From Trichobilharzia regenti (lineage: Eukaryota > Platyhelminthes > Trematoda > Strigeidida > Schistosomatidae): a stretch of DNA of 64,000 nt. The notes below the pieces were generated by a model. It was not told where the DNA came from. It did not search any database and was given only the letters and a program-made list of their open reading frames with translations. The position numbers and the translations under genes were made by a program. Of the stretch, positions 23,386 through 35,188 are shown in pieces; within the stretch, counting starts at the first letter, position 1, and each line of letters opens with the position of its first letter. The DNA lies in NCBI GenBank assembly GCA_944472135.2, contig OX235270.1, positions 83,771,168 through 83,835,167 on the forward strand, read 5' to 3'.

Positions 23386-23596
23386 ACGGTTCTCCTAAAC
23401 CCACTGGATGTAATACTTTACTAGTGTACAGTTCACTTTGTATACACAAACCGAGACTCCAACTCTCTCTTTAGCCCACTTTTAGTTGTGTCTATTTCAG
23501 CATTCTTATGTAGTTGCAACAACCACATTGATTCCCGTAGGCTGAACATGAGGAAGCGGTAATGTCAAAGATATGTTTAAATTCACTTAGACAATT

Positions 23597-25129
23597 CCAT
23601 TATGGATAAATTTTGTTTTGATAAAGTCTCACAGTGTTATACAGTAATGTTTACTGATGACGTTCTGAACCCAATTTATTGCTCATAATCATATCAAGGT
23701 ACTCACAAGACCTCCTAACTTCATTTATATAGTTCCATTATTTTTCACTTGATATGATCGGCAGTAGTATTTTCCATATTTCGGGAATGAGTGATGAATC
23801 ATTCCTATTGCATGTGTTGGGTGTAGACTCAATGAACCGGTCAGGATTCAGTAATCAACCTCTCTCTCCACCTACCTAGTTTACTTTTTGCAATTTTAAC
23901 CTTCTCCCACCATGCTATTGTGTGGTTGTATGTTAATGCATGCATAGCAATCACTGAGCTTTATTTCTAAATTACTTATCTTCTTGGGGTCAACTATTCT
24001 CACCTTAGCTAAATTCTTATGTTCCGACATACCGACTACCTCCGATCTACTAGTTTGACCAACGTAGTTGACCTTACCCACAGTCATTGCAGGGTATTTT
24101 GTGAATTATATTATTTCGTTCTATTTGGGTCAACTGGGTCCTTTAACCTACAGAGCTTGTCTCTGAATGAGTTTGTAGATTTTGATGCCTCTCCAATTCC
24201 AGCTTTATTGAGAATCCTGTGTAGGGTCTCAGATGTCCCCTCCTTATGTGGTAGAAATGTACATGCCTTACATTCTTTCTTATTTATGTTGTCATCTTTA
24301 GTTTCACCATTATTTTTATTTTGCTATTGACCTTTTGTGATCTTCCTAATGAATTTTATAGGAGAGTTATTTGATAACAACGCTTCTTCTACCTGTTTTA
24401 TTTCGTCACTTAGGTCTTTTATTGCACTACTTGGTGGTACTGCTCGGTTTGTTAGACACTTAACTAAGCCTGCCTTAACAGTTAACGGGTGATATGAATT
24501 AAAGTCTAAGTATCTATTAGAATGCGTTGGTTTTCTATGAACACTAGTGTGCAGTTTACCCTCTCCTGTTTGCTTTATTTTACAAGCTAATATAACTTTA
24601 TCTTCTTGTTCATTTTTCGATTCGAATGTGAATTTGATTCCCTCCACTAGTGAGCTTATATGTGTCAAGAAGCTAGAGATATGTTCTGTTGTTAACACTG
24701 TGAAAGTGTCAGTCATCCACATATCCCCACCATGGTTTTTGAGTAGAAATCTCAGTAGAAAAAAGCTCAGTGATTGCTATGCATGCATTAACATACAACC
24801 ACACAATAGCATGGTGGGAGAAGGTTAAAATTGCAAAAAGTAAACTAGGTAGGTGGAGAGAGAGGTTGATTACTGAATCCTGACCGGTTCATTGAGTCTA
24901 CACCCAACACATGCAATAGGAATGATTCATCACTCATTCCCGAAATATGGAAAATACTACTGCCGATCATATCAAGTGAAAAATAATGGAACTATATAAA
25001 TGAAGTTAGGAGGTCTTGTGAGTACCTTGATATGATTATGAGCAATAAATTGGGTTCAGAACGTCATCAGTAAACATTACTGTATAACACTGTGAGACTT
25101 TATCAAAACAAAATTTACCCATAATGGAT
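23597..25129 (-). mobile_element. Penelope-like element copy 2 with 366-bp inverted terminal repeats
   Basis: Arms 23597-23962 and 24762-25129 are reverse complements at very high identity along their length. They share 'tatacagtaatgtttactga', 'gaatgagtgatgaatcattc' and 'ccaccatgctattgtgtgg' (or complements). The interior, 23963-24761, holds a degraded RT/GIY-YIG segment on the minus strand. This is a different PLE subfamily from copy 1, because its terminal repeats and proteins are dissimilar. The interior has decayed much more than the arms. Confidence 0.88.
23896..24722 (-). pseudogene. Penelope-like RT C-terminus plus GIY-YIG remnant, frameshifted
   Basis: Frame 24324-24722 starts around the position of the catalytic YVDD, which has become WMTD here. 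It continues through a PLE palm/thumb-like region with LHTSVHRKPTHSNRYLDF. Further downstream, out of frame, are PHKEGTSETLHRILNKAGI and a second segment with NYVGQTSR (frame 23896-24087), which is the YIG half of a GIY-YIG nuclease. At least one frameshift and internal stops separate the parts, and the N-terminal RT is absent. Non-functional. Confidence 0.8.
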
Positions 25130-26195
25130 AATGTTAGTATTAATGCTATGTGGATGATGTCTTTAGATATTTCATCATTTTCACTGATGTCAAGAGTAAA
25201 ATTTGTATAATCAGAGACACTGAGATGATAGAATGACTCCGTATTGATTTGTAGATTGATGTTGGGTCTTCAGTAATTATTCCTGAAGAAATGTTTATTA
25301 AGCTTTACTATAAGAATGCATTTCATATCTCACAAAATCGACTATAGGTAAATGATGTCAGAATGATTCTTTAATTAGACTAAATTTTGACAGTATTCTT
25401 CCACTCTAAGTTGTAAATGTTCCCTTGTAATGTGCTACGAATAAAATCAGATTGTTATTATCGTTAATGTGGATGGTAATTCGTTCATTTTTCACTGGAA
25501 TTCGGTGAAGAGTCAGATGATGAGAAAATTTATTTGACAGGCATTCACTTGTGAACAATAACATGAAAAAAAAATGAAATCCTGTCGGTGTCCTTCTGAA
25601 CAGAAAAGTATTTGGCTACCTCAGAATGGACTCTATTTACAGGATATTATCAGAAATTCTGTAGTCTTATCTAAACATCGATTATAAGAACCATTACGTC
25701 ACATGCCCCACAAATAAGGTAAGAGAGGTATGCACATATAATTCCATGGAAAACAAAATACATTATACCCATAATACAGTGATCTAAACGATGTGCACCA
25801 GTGAACAATTTACAGGATAAGGTGAAACTAATATCAGTTAATAAGAAAAGAATTTCTCCATGAACCTTCAGTGCAACAGAGATGTAACCAATGAAGCTCT
25901 AACTCACGGAATGTTAAATAATCAGTCTCATATTGTCATCACCCTGTACTTACGGACAGATCATCTCTACTTAGGTGGACATAAAGGACTTGGTTATGCC
26001 GATTCTGTGTGAATATTGACAAACTTACCTGTTTCCGTGAAGAAACATAACAATGTTGAACAAGTAGGTAACTTAACAGAAGAACTTGGAGAAAGGTGAA
26101 AGCACATCAGTGATAACTTCAGTTATGTCTTATTGATCACTTAGTGGGCAAGAAAAATTGTTTTTATGTTTATTCAAATATTGAGTCTTAGGGAT
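25130..26195. other. AT-rich stretch without recognised features
   Basis: No open frame of note and no repeat recognised. Confidence 0.45.
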
Positions 26196-26199
26196 TCAA

Positions 26200-26305
26200 T
26201 TGATTCCTTACAGGATTTCACCATGAGCTGACCTTGGTTAGAGAACCATTGGAAAACCACCGGGGAGTATTGGACAGCTGTTTCGTCCTACTTTGGGGCT
26301 CTTCA
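26200..26305 (-). mobile_element. Family B terminal fragment
   Basis: Matches only the outer end of family B: 'ttacaggatttcaccatgag', 'agagaaccattgg', 'cagctgtttcgtcc'. The copy stops before the tRNA-like region. Confidence 0.75.
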
Positions 26306-26814
26306 TATTCTATTAAAGCTTTTGAATTAGTGTTTTACATTTAACAGCATCAAATCAATTTTCTTATTAAAACTTCACACCCTCTTACTTATTCTCCAAC
26401 GTTTTTGCTAAAACTTCAATCTTCTGTCATATTCACCTCTAAGATTATATGACTTTTAATTTGTTCATAATTTTGAGGTCATTTAATCATTGAAATTTTG
26501 AAATAATCATGCCAACTTCAATATTTTTCCTTACAAATGTATCAACCCCTTGTGTTGCTGTTTAATTTAAAGTATAATAATTAGGACAAACAGCATTTAT
26601 CATTGACTTCTACTTAGCGAGGTCTATGATACCATGTGGAAGTATACAATATGTTGAGAAATACATTATCACGCGGATTCTAGTCATCACCTACTTCGAC
26701 ATTAAGCATGCGATAACAGCAATGAAATGTACAGAATAAGAGTTGAATACAGTGCTTAAATTTGTCATTTATTAAAATCAAACGATACTTATATTATTGT
26801 ATTATTATTGTTTC

Positions 26815-27710
26815 CTTTAGTTCCCAGAAGAAAAAGTGGCTTCAGTCGCTCGTCTCCATTGCGTCCAGTTCTCTGGCAACGTTTCCACCTGGTTCCACGT
26901 CTGCCGACATGCTTCCATCTCTTCTTCACATGATCTCCTCCTCCTCCTCCTCCATGTCACCCACCCTTCCACCGACGACCAACTCGTCATTCCCTATTCG
27001 ATTGATTGCGTGTGATATCACCCACTTGATGGTTCGTTTTCTCACAGTATGGCCAATTCAATCCACCTCCATTTTTTCCTGCAGATTTGTTGCACCGTCG
27101 GTTCCTACTGGGTGGGTTCGCTCTCAGAAATCCCTCACTATTGCTTATCTTTTCTAACCAGTCATCTGATCTTGAACGAAGCAGTGAGCGAAGAAAGCTG
27201 TTGATGAAGGTGTATATTTTGTTTGAAGTGCCCTTCATGACGCGCCAAGTCTCTGACCCATATAGTAAGCAGCACTGACTTCACATCGGAGTTGAAAATT
27301 CACATCTTAATTATATACTTGCTGAGTGCTGTTGACCTCCATACAGACTTCAGAGAAATCAAAACTTGCCTTAATTTCCCGATCCTCACTTTGATATCCT
27401 CATCAGTTTCGTCCGCCTGTAGGTGAAACGATGCTTTCTCGTAGATGAGTAGGTAAAAGAGGCTGCTTCTCTGAGATTCGTCCCATTTATGCTCACTGTT
27501 GTCTGTTGTTGTTGTCGGTTTTGACCGGGAATCTTCATCACCTGTTTTTTTCTCAATATTCACCTGAAGTTTTATCTTCCTTGGATTCTTTTCTGCCAAC
27601 TTGTCGTTTTTCACTCGCATATCTTCCAGTTTGTGAGAAGTCAGACATATATCATCAGTGAAATCCAGATCTTCCAGGATTCCTGCACACTTGTGCATAG
27701 TTTATCTCAG
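26815..27710 (-). pseudogene. RTE (SR2-like) RT C-terminal half and 3' end
   Basis: Minus-strand copy. Frame 27300-27698 reads LEDLDFTDDICLTSHKLEDM, where FTDD replaces the catalytic FVDD. It continues through LQVNIEKKTGDE and a DEDIKVRIGKLRQ segment to SLKSVWRSTALS. The 3' part (27180-26830) aligns with the tail region and ends in 'cagaagaaaaagtgg', degenerate relative to the consensus end. Several indels break the frame. It is 5' truncated just upstream of the FVDD motif. Confidence 0.85.
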
Positions 27711-29479
27711 AAGGAATAAAGGCATTCAGTAAAAGGATAAGGTAAATGGTTATCCATGTCTCATGAAGCAACCGTATACTGTAATTAATAAAGTAATATA
27801 ATAAATGCAATCAGCAGATGATTTTACATTACGAAATTTTCAATAATGAGTCCTGTCTCTATCAGTTAAAACAAACAAACAAACGGCTGGAAAAATACAG
27901 TTGTAGATGAATACGATATTTTGAGGCAATTAATTATTTGAGAAATCTGCAAATTACACAACGTTATTTAGCTGTAACTTGGAAGTTAATAGAGGGAGAC
28001 AGTAACTTCAAGATCTTATATGATAAAGGCAATAGAAACACTTGAATAAACGCTATGTGCATGAAATTAAAAAGTGAGATCATTTCGTTGCACTGTGAAG
28101 TGCGCTTCCACTTTTCTCATTTGATTAACTCTATTTCATATGCTTGCTTAATTGAGGTGTAGTCAACAGCTGTTGGCAGTTAGAAAATTTACGGTTATTG
28201 TGAGGCACCTTAACCACACATTTGGTTCAGCCTACAGCTCCAATTCTCCTAATGGAAAATGGCCCATTTAGCACTCACATACATATAAGCGAGTTAAGCT
28301 TCTCACCAATTTAAAGTTTGAGAGTAAGCAGCAGATGTTTTCTCCCCAATGTCTCAAATCATGCGCTTTACTGAATAAAACCAATTTATTTCTCAGAATG
28401 CCAGCTATACTGAGGTAACCGGCTAATAGATGCTTCGATTAGTCTGTCACCTTTAAATTAAAGTTACACGACCAATTCGCGCTTCGGGAACGTTAAGGTC
28501 CAGAATTTTCTCTGGTATATTTCATCATCTTCGCCATGTACTCTGTCGCTCCGCATCGACGGTGTACATAGCACAAGGTCACATATGTTCATCATCAGAC
28601 AGGCAGGTGATCCACCTGCTGATCGTATTTTATGCATTTTATGAGCTAAACTACAGGATCTCATCTTGGATTGGACAAGCCAAACCTTCACCTTAACTAC
28701 CTCTTTGAGTTTCTTAATATCCCGTGACTCGGGCATATGTTAACGTACTTGATCTGTGTTTCACGGAGACCTACCTATACACCACTTGAAACAGTACAGC
28801 TGTATAATTTTATCGTCTAACATATTCTGGGATTTATTGACGAATGCCTTTAACTCAGTAAAACAAATTTCATTGCACCTAAGAAAATGGAGATGAATTT
28901 GATGCACATCAAGAAGTCGTTAAGGGACACTGCTGAAATTAAGGACTCACATTCAAAGAGAAAGAAGACAGACTGATTGTATAGTTGTATTTCATCATTA
29001 TTCTCAGCATCAGTATTACTACACGAGTTATTGCTAGGAGCAGTCACCTGTCTTTTTTGTGGCAGCCAATTATTCTGATTTCTCCTACTGTTGACTGACG
29101 TGCTTACTGATGTTAAACACTAGGTGTTATTTGCATAAACACTTCGCAGAAAAGTTACCTACAAGACTAAGCAACTAGGTGGTGTGATCAGCACTAGATA
29201 TTTACATGAAACTTAGTTTGTCCACTTGTTGTAGAGCAAGCAATTTATCACTCGATGTCTAATTATTGTCATGTGGGAAGAACACAGTAGAGTGCTAATG
29301 CCCTGATTCGCGACTCCCGAAGTATAACCTGTTCGCCAGTTACTCGCTAGCAACAATGAGGCTCAGCTGACTGTTCATGGTCGAACTGTGCAGTGATACA
29401 GTTAATTATTCTTAAGGCTTACCTTCTACATTACACTAAAAAGCGTGTTATCCATCAAATCAATACATTTCACCAAAAT
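27711..29479. other. Stretch with one unassigned GC-richer segment
   Basis: No recognised gene. 28464-28736 is noticeably less AT-rich and holds a 90-residue minus-strand frame without any motif I know. It may be a decayed piece of another retroelement. The rest shows nothing. Confidence 0.35.
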
Positions 29480-30395
29480 ATACCTCAAGTCGTTGTCAGA
29501 CGGATTCAACAGCTGACAATATGGCAATCCCTGGGACGTGTCAAGTGATCCACAACGGTAAACTCACTCAGCGAGTCGTTCGAAATACACACAGGAGTAA
29601 GACAAGGTGACTGGCTGGCTTCCTATTATCACCCACGATATTCTTAATTGTGGTGCACCAAATCATGCGTCAGACTATGCGTTGGGAGTGAGAAGACAGG
29701 AATACGCTGGACCACCGACAATAAGACACTAGAAGTTGTGGATTCCTCGCGTGGGTGATATGTCTAGTGTCACACAAACTGGAACACCTATAAGTGAACG
29801 CGAACAAATTAGCTGAAGGACCAGTCAACGAAGACAGGACTCCATGAGAACACAGAGAAGACAGAGTTCATGAAGATGACCAACCAACCAAAAAACAGCA
29901 ACAACAATCAGCACCAGTCACCATCAACGGGAGAGATTTGACAGATGTTATCTCCTTCACTTATCTAGTCAGGAAGAATCGTTTCAATCACAGTCAATCG
30001 GAACGGATGAAGACGTCAAAGTCTATCAGCCAGCAAGAATCAGAAAAGCAAGATACGCACCCCTTTATCAACCTGAAACCAGTTTGGAAAGTTTCTGCAC
30101 TCAGCATAAGGAACGAGATTCTCATCTTCAACAGCAATGTCAAGCTGGTCATTGCTTCTATACGGATCAAAAACTTGCACTGCTCATCACAAAAAGAACT
30201 TCAAACAGGCTACTGCAGACCTTCATCAATATCTGTCCACTTTGCTGGCTATCACCATACTGGAGATGAGAGGATTTGATCAATCATGGACCTAGTTGAA
30301 GAGGACACCAGAAAGCAGAACAAAGTGGAGATGTGTTTTTGAAGCCTTATGTTCCACTTGGAACGCAAGGGGATATTAATAATAATAATAATGAT
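29480..30395 (+). mobile_element. RTE (SR2-like) RT C-terminal and 3' fragment
   Basis: Starts around the region encoding the NAACQVIHNGKL-like stretch ('caagtgatccacaacgg' near 29540), passes the repeated CAA/AAC tract near 29890 and the 'accatcaacgggagagattt' segment. It ends in 'ccttatgttccacttggaac' and an AAT repeat tail at 30376-30392. Frames are broken throughout. Confidence 0.8.
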
Positions 30396-31644
30396 TTCAG
30401 TTCCTCACCTACTTAAAATACTACCGTGTCACTTTGTAGACGTGTATGTTTTTAGCCCAAGCCTCGAAAAATGACAAATTAGTCATGTTTTTGTAAGTAG
30501 GTTATAATGGAATAATCTGCTAACCGCTTCTCAGATTTATCTCCAGAGACTTCCTGTATCCAGAGTACAGTTCACAAGTGCCAAGCAGACTATCAACCGA
30601 AACTGCTCCTTGTTGATTACAGTACATGGTATGCAAATGGAAATTGAGTTTTTTTTTCTTTCAAAAACACACTTGTATTGCAACTGAAGCATCTATTAGA
30701 AGAATACTCCTAGTAAATACATTTTTTTAAATTAAAAGAAGCATCCTGAAGATAAACAAGTAAGAAAATTTCGAAAGATAAGATGATTGAAATTATCTGC
30801 TAAGATTAGGAAAATTGACACAAGCTTCTGTCACGACCATAAACTTACCCTTTCTACGCAAAACTCTGATGTTTTATACCCGTATTTATCGAAATGACAA
30901 GATTATTGTCTCCCGTAGAGAAGTATCATAAACAAACACATTGTGAGAATTGTTTTCAGCAGTTGATAAACAGTTTGTTTAACTGAGTGAAGCATACTGA
31001 TGTATCTGAGTGGAGTTGTGACACTATCCCACTTCACAATGGTGTCGAAGTGAGATTGCTATGACAGATGACAAAGCAGACTACAGCAAAGCACAAGGGA
31101 CTAAGAAATGTTGACAACTGTTAAAATATTCATCAATCATTTGTTGCTGTTTTCGTTGTTGTTGTTGTTGTTGCTGCTGCTGCTGTTAGAAATCAACATC
31201 TCAACAGGCTGTGTTCATTGTGTTCATCATGCCTCATATTTTTCACTTGTCATTCACTCAAAAAATTTTCGTAATCTCTAGAGAATAGTCAAATGATGAC
31301 AAATGAAAGATGTACATACTTGTGAATTAAAAAAAAATATTCTGTAAACAAAAGCAAAAACTGAAGGATGAAATATTCGTTAATCTTGTTTTCGGCCTGA
31401 AGATTAATTCTAAGTCACTGAACATTTTCTAAAGAAATATCATATATGAGGTGTTATGCTTTCAACCTACTTATTTTTACTATCTTTTTGAGTCCTCAGT
31501 GGCATATAACACCTCATATATCTTTTCATTTCTTTTGCAGTCTGGACATTATCCTTAGCCTTGGAGATTGTGAGAACATTCCATGTCCGTATGCTTATTT
31601 CCGTTTACATCGAAAAAAACGTGCATTGTCTGACTGAACACGTA
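30396..31644. other. Stretch without recognised genes; short GTT/GCT microsatellite
   Basis: Contains a (GTT)n(GCT)n tract at about 31152-31186. Otherwise nothing recognised. Confidence 0.4.
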
Positions 31645-31790
31645 GAAGTTCCTGAGTTCGAACCCCGGTGGGTGCGTACTGCTGAAGAGTCCTAAACTAG
31701 GACTAAACAACTGTCCGGTACTCCAGTGTGGTTTTCCAACCGGTCTCTAATCGATGTCAACTCATGGTGAAATCCTCCAACTAATGTTAG
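31645..31790 (+). mobile_element. Family B 3' portion
   Basis: Begins at the B-box-like 'gagttcgaaccccgg' and runs through 'gtactgctgaagagtcc' to the terminal 'tggtgaaatcctccaac'. The A box and upstream part are missing. Confidence 0.75.
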
Positions 31791-31897
31791 TTTGTTGTGA
31801 CTGCTCCACTTTTTTCGAATAAACTCCTCTATAAATAAATTCTTTAAAACAACTAATTTCGTTGAAATAATTCAAAAATATGCTATTTCAGTATTTT

Positions 31898-31904
<7 letters not shown>

Positions 31905-31941
<37 letters not shown>
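31905..31941. repeat. (TA)n microsatellite
   Basis: Uninterrupted TA dinucleotide tract of about 37 bases. The 'YIYIYIY' peptide frame over it is an artefact. Confidence 0.95.
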
Positions 31942-31944
<3 letters not shown>

Positions 31945-32789
31945 GGGAGATTTCGCGGCTGATTCATACTGCACGCGCTTCTTTCACAATCTGAAAACCC
32001 TAACTTCAGTTCTTGGTGTGATTGTGACTGCTTATCTAGTAGATTGTAAAAAAAAACAGAAAATTATCTAGTGCTACCTACTTCTCAAGTGATGTTCTTC
32101 CTGAGCTGAAGACGTTGTCAAGAAGGACAAAGTTAGCTTGACAGTAAAGCCATTAAGCTCACCAAAAGCAATATCATATAAGCCAGAAATCTCATTTATT
32201 TCAAATACTTATACATTGGTGTAATTTAGTTGTCGTAATGTAATATAATTCTGTTACCTGATATCATATTTAAGGAATCACATTTCTGAGTGTGTTGAGC
32301 AAACTTTCTCCTGAATCATAACGAGCCTATTTCCTCTGTGTCATTTGTAACCTCTGTTGGTCAGGCTAGTTTAAGATGCGTATTGAAAACTTGGCAGCTG
32401 GACAGGAGTATGTAATGCTTTGTATTCAGATACTTAAGAAGAAGACACAGGTATGGTTTTCCAACCGAAAATTTATTGCTAAAAGACGGTGACTTCATGT
32501 TTCACCTTTGCCTTTGAATTATATGAATGAGTCGATAACTACTTGTAAAACCTCTAATTTTAAATCACTTTGCGTAAGCATATTTAGTCATAAAATGTTT
32601 CCTTAACCGATTTGTAAAAGCGTTATCTTCTATATGGTTATTGATCGATAAAAACCGTTATACTAAATGTTACAGTAAAAATATCAAAGTCTTATTCCTA
32701 ATGGAAAGCTGGTTTCTAGAAATGTTTTGTCTGGTCGGTCATAATGATGTCCAAATAGAGCAGAGAATGCCATTCAAACCTCTACCTTA
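31942..32789. other. Stretch without recognised features
   Basis: Nothing recognised. Confidence 0.4.
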
Positions 32790-33676
32790 TTTTGATCTAC
32801 ATTAAAAAACCCTTGGATAGTGATGATCACGAAGTAATCCAGAGACTATTTCACTATTGTAGTATACCTCAATTCTTTATGAATCTCACTCAGCAGTCCT
32901 GTAACAACACCAAAAGTCAAGTGATACACAACAGGAAACTGAGTGAGGCGTCTGAAATGAAGAGCGGACTAAGTTAAAGGTGACCACTACCACCAGTGAT
33001 ATTCCTAATAAAAGATGGACTGAATTATGCGGGACAGGCTGAGCGGGCAACGAAGAGACAGGAATACGTTGGCCGACGCGAAGATACTGGAAGATTCGGA
33101 CTTCATGAACGACTTATGTTCCTTGTCGTATAAATTCGAAGATCCATAGGCGAAAATCAACAAACTGGCTGAAAAAGCATAAAAGACAGTACTTCAAGTG
33201 AACATAAAGAGGGCGGTAGTGATTAAAGTGAACAGCCAAACACAACAAGCACCAGCCACTAACAATGGGAGACATTTGAAAGAGGTCACTTCCTTAACTT
33301 ATTCAAGAAGCATAGATTGAACCAAAGACGGAACAGATGACGATGTCGAAATGATGATTGTGTTGGCAAGTCGGACCTTCATCACTGTGATTTCAGTTTG
33401 GCGTTAAGTCAGTCATTACTTCTGTATGGGTCAGATACTTGGTGGGCGTGCTACGCAAAGCATTTCTATCGGGCTTTGGCAGACTTTAATCAACAACTTC
33501 CTTCGCTGGCTCCGTAGTGAAGATCAGGTGGCGGGTCGGAAAGAATTAACAACGAGTAAATTCGAAAACGATTCAATCAAAAACCTGTTGCTTGTAAGAT
33601 ATCCTAAAGAAACTGCAGATCGAACGGACACACGCTGAGAAAACCGCTGGGTGATATTGCAGGCTATCAGTGGAGT
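32790..33676 (+). mobile_element. Older RTE (SR2-like) copy, left part, interrupted by a younger RTE
   Basis: Degenerate RT and tail region: 'caagtgatacacaac' near 32929, 'gtggcgggtcgg' near 33529, then 'aaccgctgggtgatattgc'. It ends at 'atcagtggagt' (33666-33676), after which a nearly complete RTE element is inserted. The copy resumes at 37027 with the same 11 bases. The joined reading continues the tail consensus without loss, which supports the nested interpretation. Confidence 0.85.
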
Positions 33677-34076
33677 GATACAATCTCAGTGACAGATAAT
33701 ACATACAACTAACTATTTGGATTTGTGGAATTTTTAAACATAAACACATCTATAATTGTATATATTGTTGGATTTACATGTTCAAGTTGCTCCAAGTCAG
33801 TGAGTTTATGGTTGAGATATCATTTTAGTTAACTGTGCTGAACTATATTGCATGCTGTTGTACTGTATCTTTGTTGTCGCTTTTTGCCCTTTTTTCTGTG
33901 AACTGTTTCCTTTGCTGGTGTTGTTCTCATTGTTTGTCCGTTATTTTCTGATTTTGAGGGGAGCAACCCAAAAAGTTGCTTCTCTCTAAACTTTATCTTA
34001 ATGTAATCATTCTTTCTCAGGCGTGAGGCTAGCAACCCCACCCTGTAAACAAAAATTGCTACAGAAACTTCAGCAA

Positions 34077-35188
34077 ATGAACCTCTTTGCACCAAAAGAA
34101 AAAGTCTGTGTAGGAACATGGAACGTCCGAACTATGTACGAGACTGGAAAGCTGCCCAGATCGCCAACGAGATGAAAAGATACGGAATACAAGTGCTGGG
34201 AATATGTGAAAGCAGATGGAATGGGAGTGGACTCACCAAATTGTCAACAGGTGAGTCAGTGATCTACTCCGGTCACCCAGAAGATAACCACACGCACACC
34301 GAGGGCGTGGCTATCATGATGTCACCAACGGCAACGAAAGCCCTGATACAATGGGAGGCGATTTCGTCCAGGATAATGACCGCCAGATTCAACTCCAAAG
34401 GAAGGAAAGTGTCAATCATACAATGTTATGCACCCACAAACAACGCAGACCTCGAAAAGAAAGAAGAATTCTACAGGCAACTACAGGCAACAATGGACAA
34501 TACTCCAGCTGGCGACATGAAAATACTAATGGGAGACATGAACGCCAAACTGGGACCAGACAATACAGGAAGGGAACTCATCATGGGTAGAGAAGCTCTA
34601 GGAGAAATGAATGAAAACGGAGAACTCTTCGCCGACTTCTGCGCCTTCAACGAACTGGTGATTGGTGGCAGTGTATACAAGCACAAAGATATCCACAAGG
34701 CTACATGGGTGTCACCAGACGGGCAAACCAAAAACCAAATCGACTTCATCTCAATCTCAAGGAAGTGGAGGCGCAGCCTACTGGACACAAAAGCAAGAAG
34801 AGGAGCAGACGTTGGCTCAGACCACTATCTCGTACAAGGGACAATCCAAATCAAATTAAAAGCTTTCAGGGAATCAGGAGCTGCAGATAGACCACAAGCC
34901 AAGTTCAACACTCAAAAGCTGAAGGACCAGGCTACAAAGGACATCTTCATTGCAAGCATAAAGGACAAAGCCGAGACACAAATCAACACTAGCGAAGAGG
35001 TCAGCGTCGAAAAGCACTGGAACAACTTGAAAACGGTGTGGAGCCAAACCTGCATAGAAATTCTAGGCAGAAAAAAGAGACAGGACAAACAGTGGCTCAC
35101 TACGGACACTTGGAAACTAATAGAAGAGAGAAGGACAGTGAAGCAAAAGATTATCCAGTGCACGACGAGCAACAAAAACAGGAGCTGA
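34077..35188 (+). pseudogene. RTE endonuclease domain (APE type), one frame change
   Basis: The likely start is the ATG at 34077, giving MNLFAPKEKVCVGTWNVRT. The frame changes near 34145, and the ATG at 34118 only opens the shifted frame. Motifs of the APE-like nuclease are present in order: WNVRT (Asn), CESRWNGSG (Glu), IQCYAPTN, LMGDMNAKLG (Asp/Asn), NQIDFI and VGSDHYLV (Asp-His). In the family this domain nicks target DNA to prime reverse transcription. After about residue 340 the frame runs into a stop, because of a second frame change near 35160-35185, where the reading moves to the RT frame. Confidence 0.9.

Noticed and set aside
28464..28736. GC-richer 90-residue minus-strand frame
   Set aside because: No motif recognised; could be a decayed retroelement but nothing diagnostic remains.
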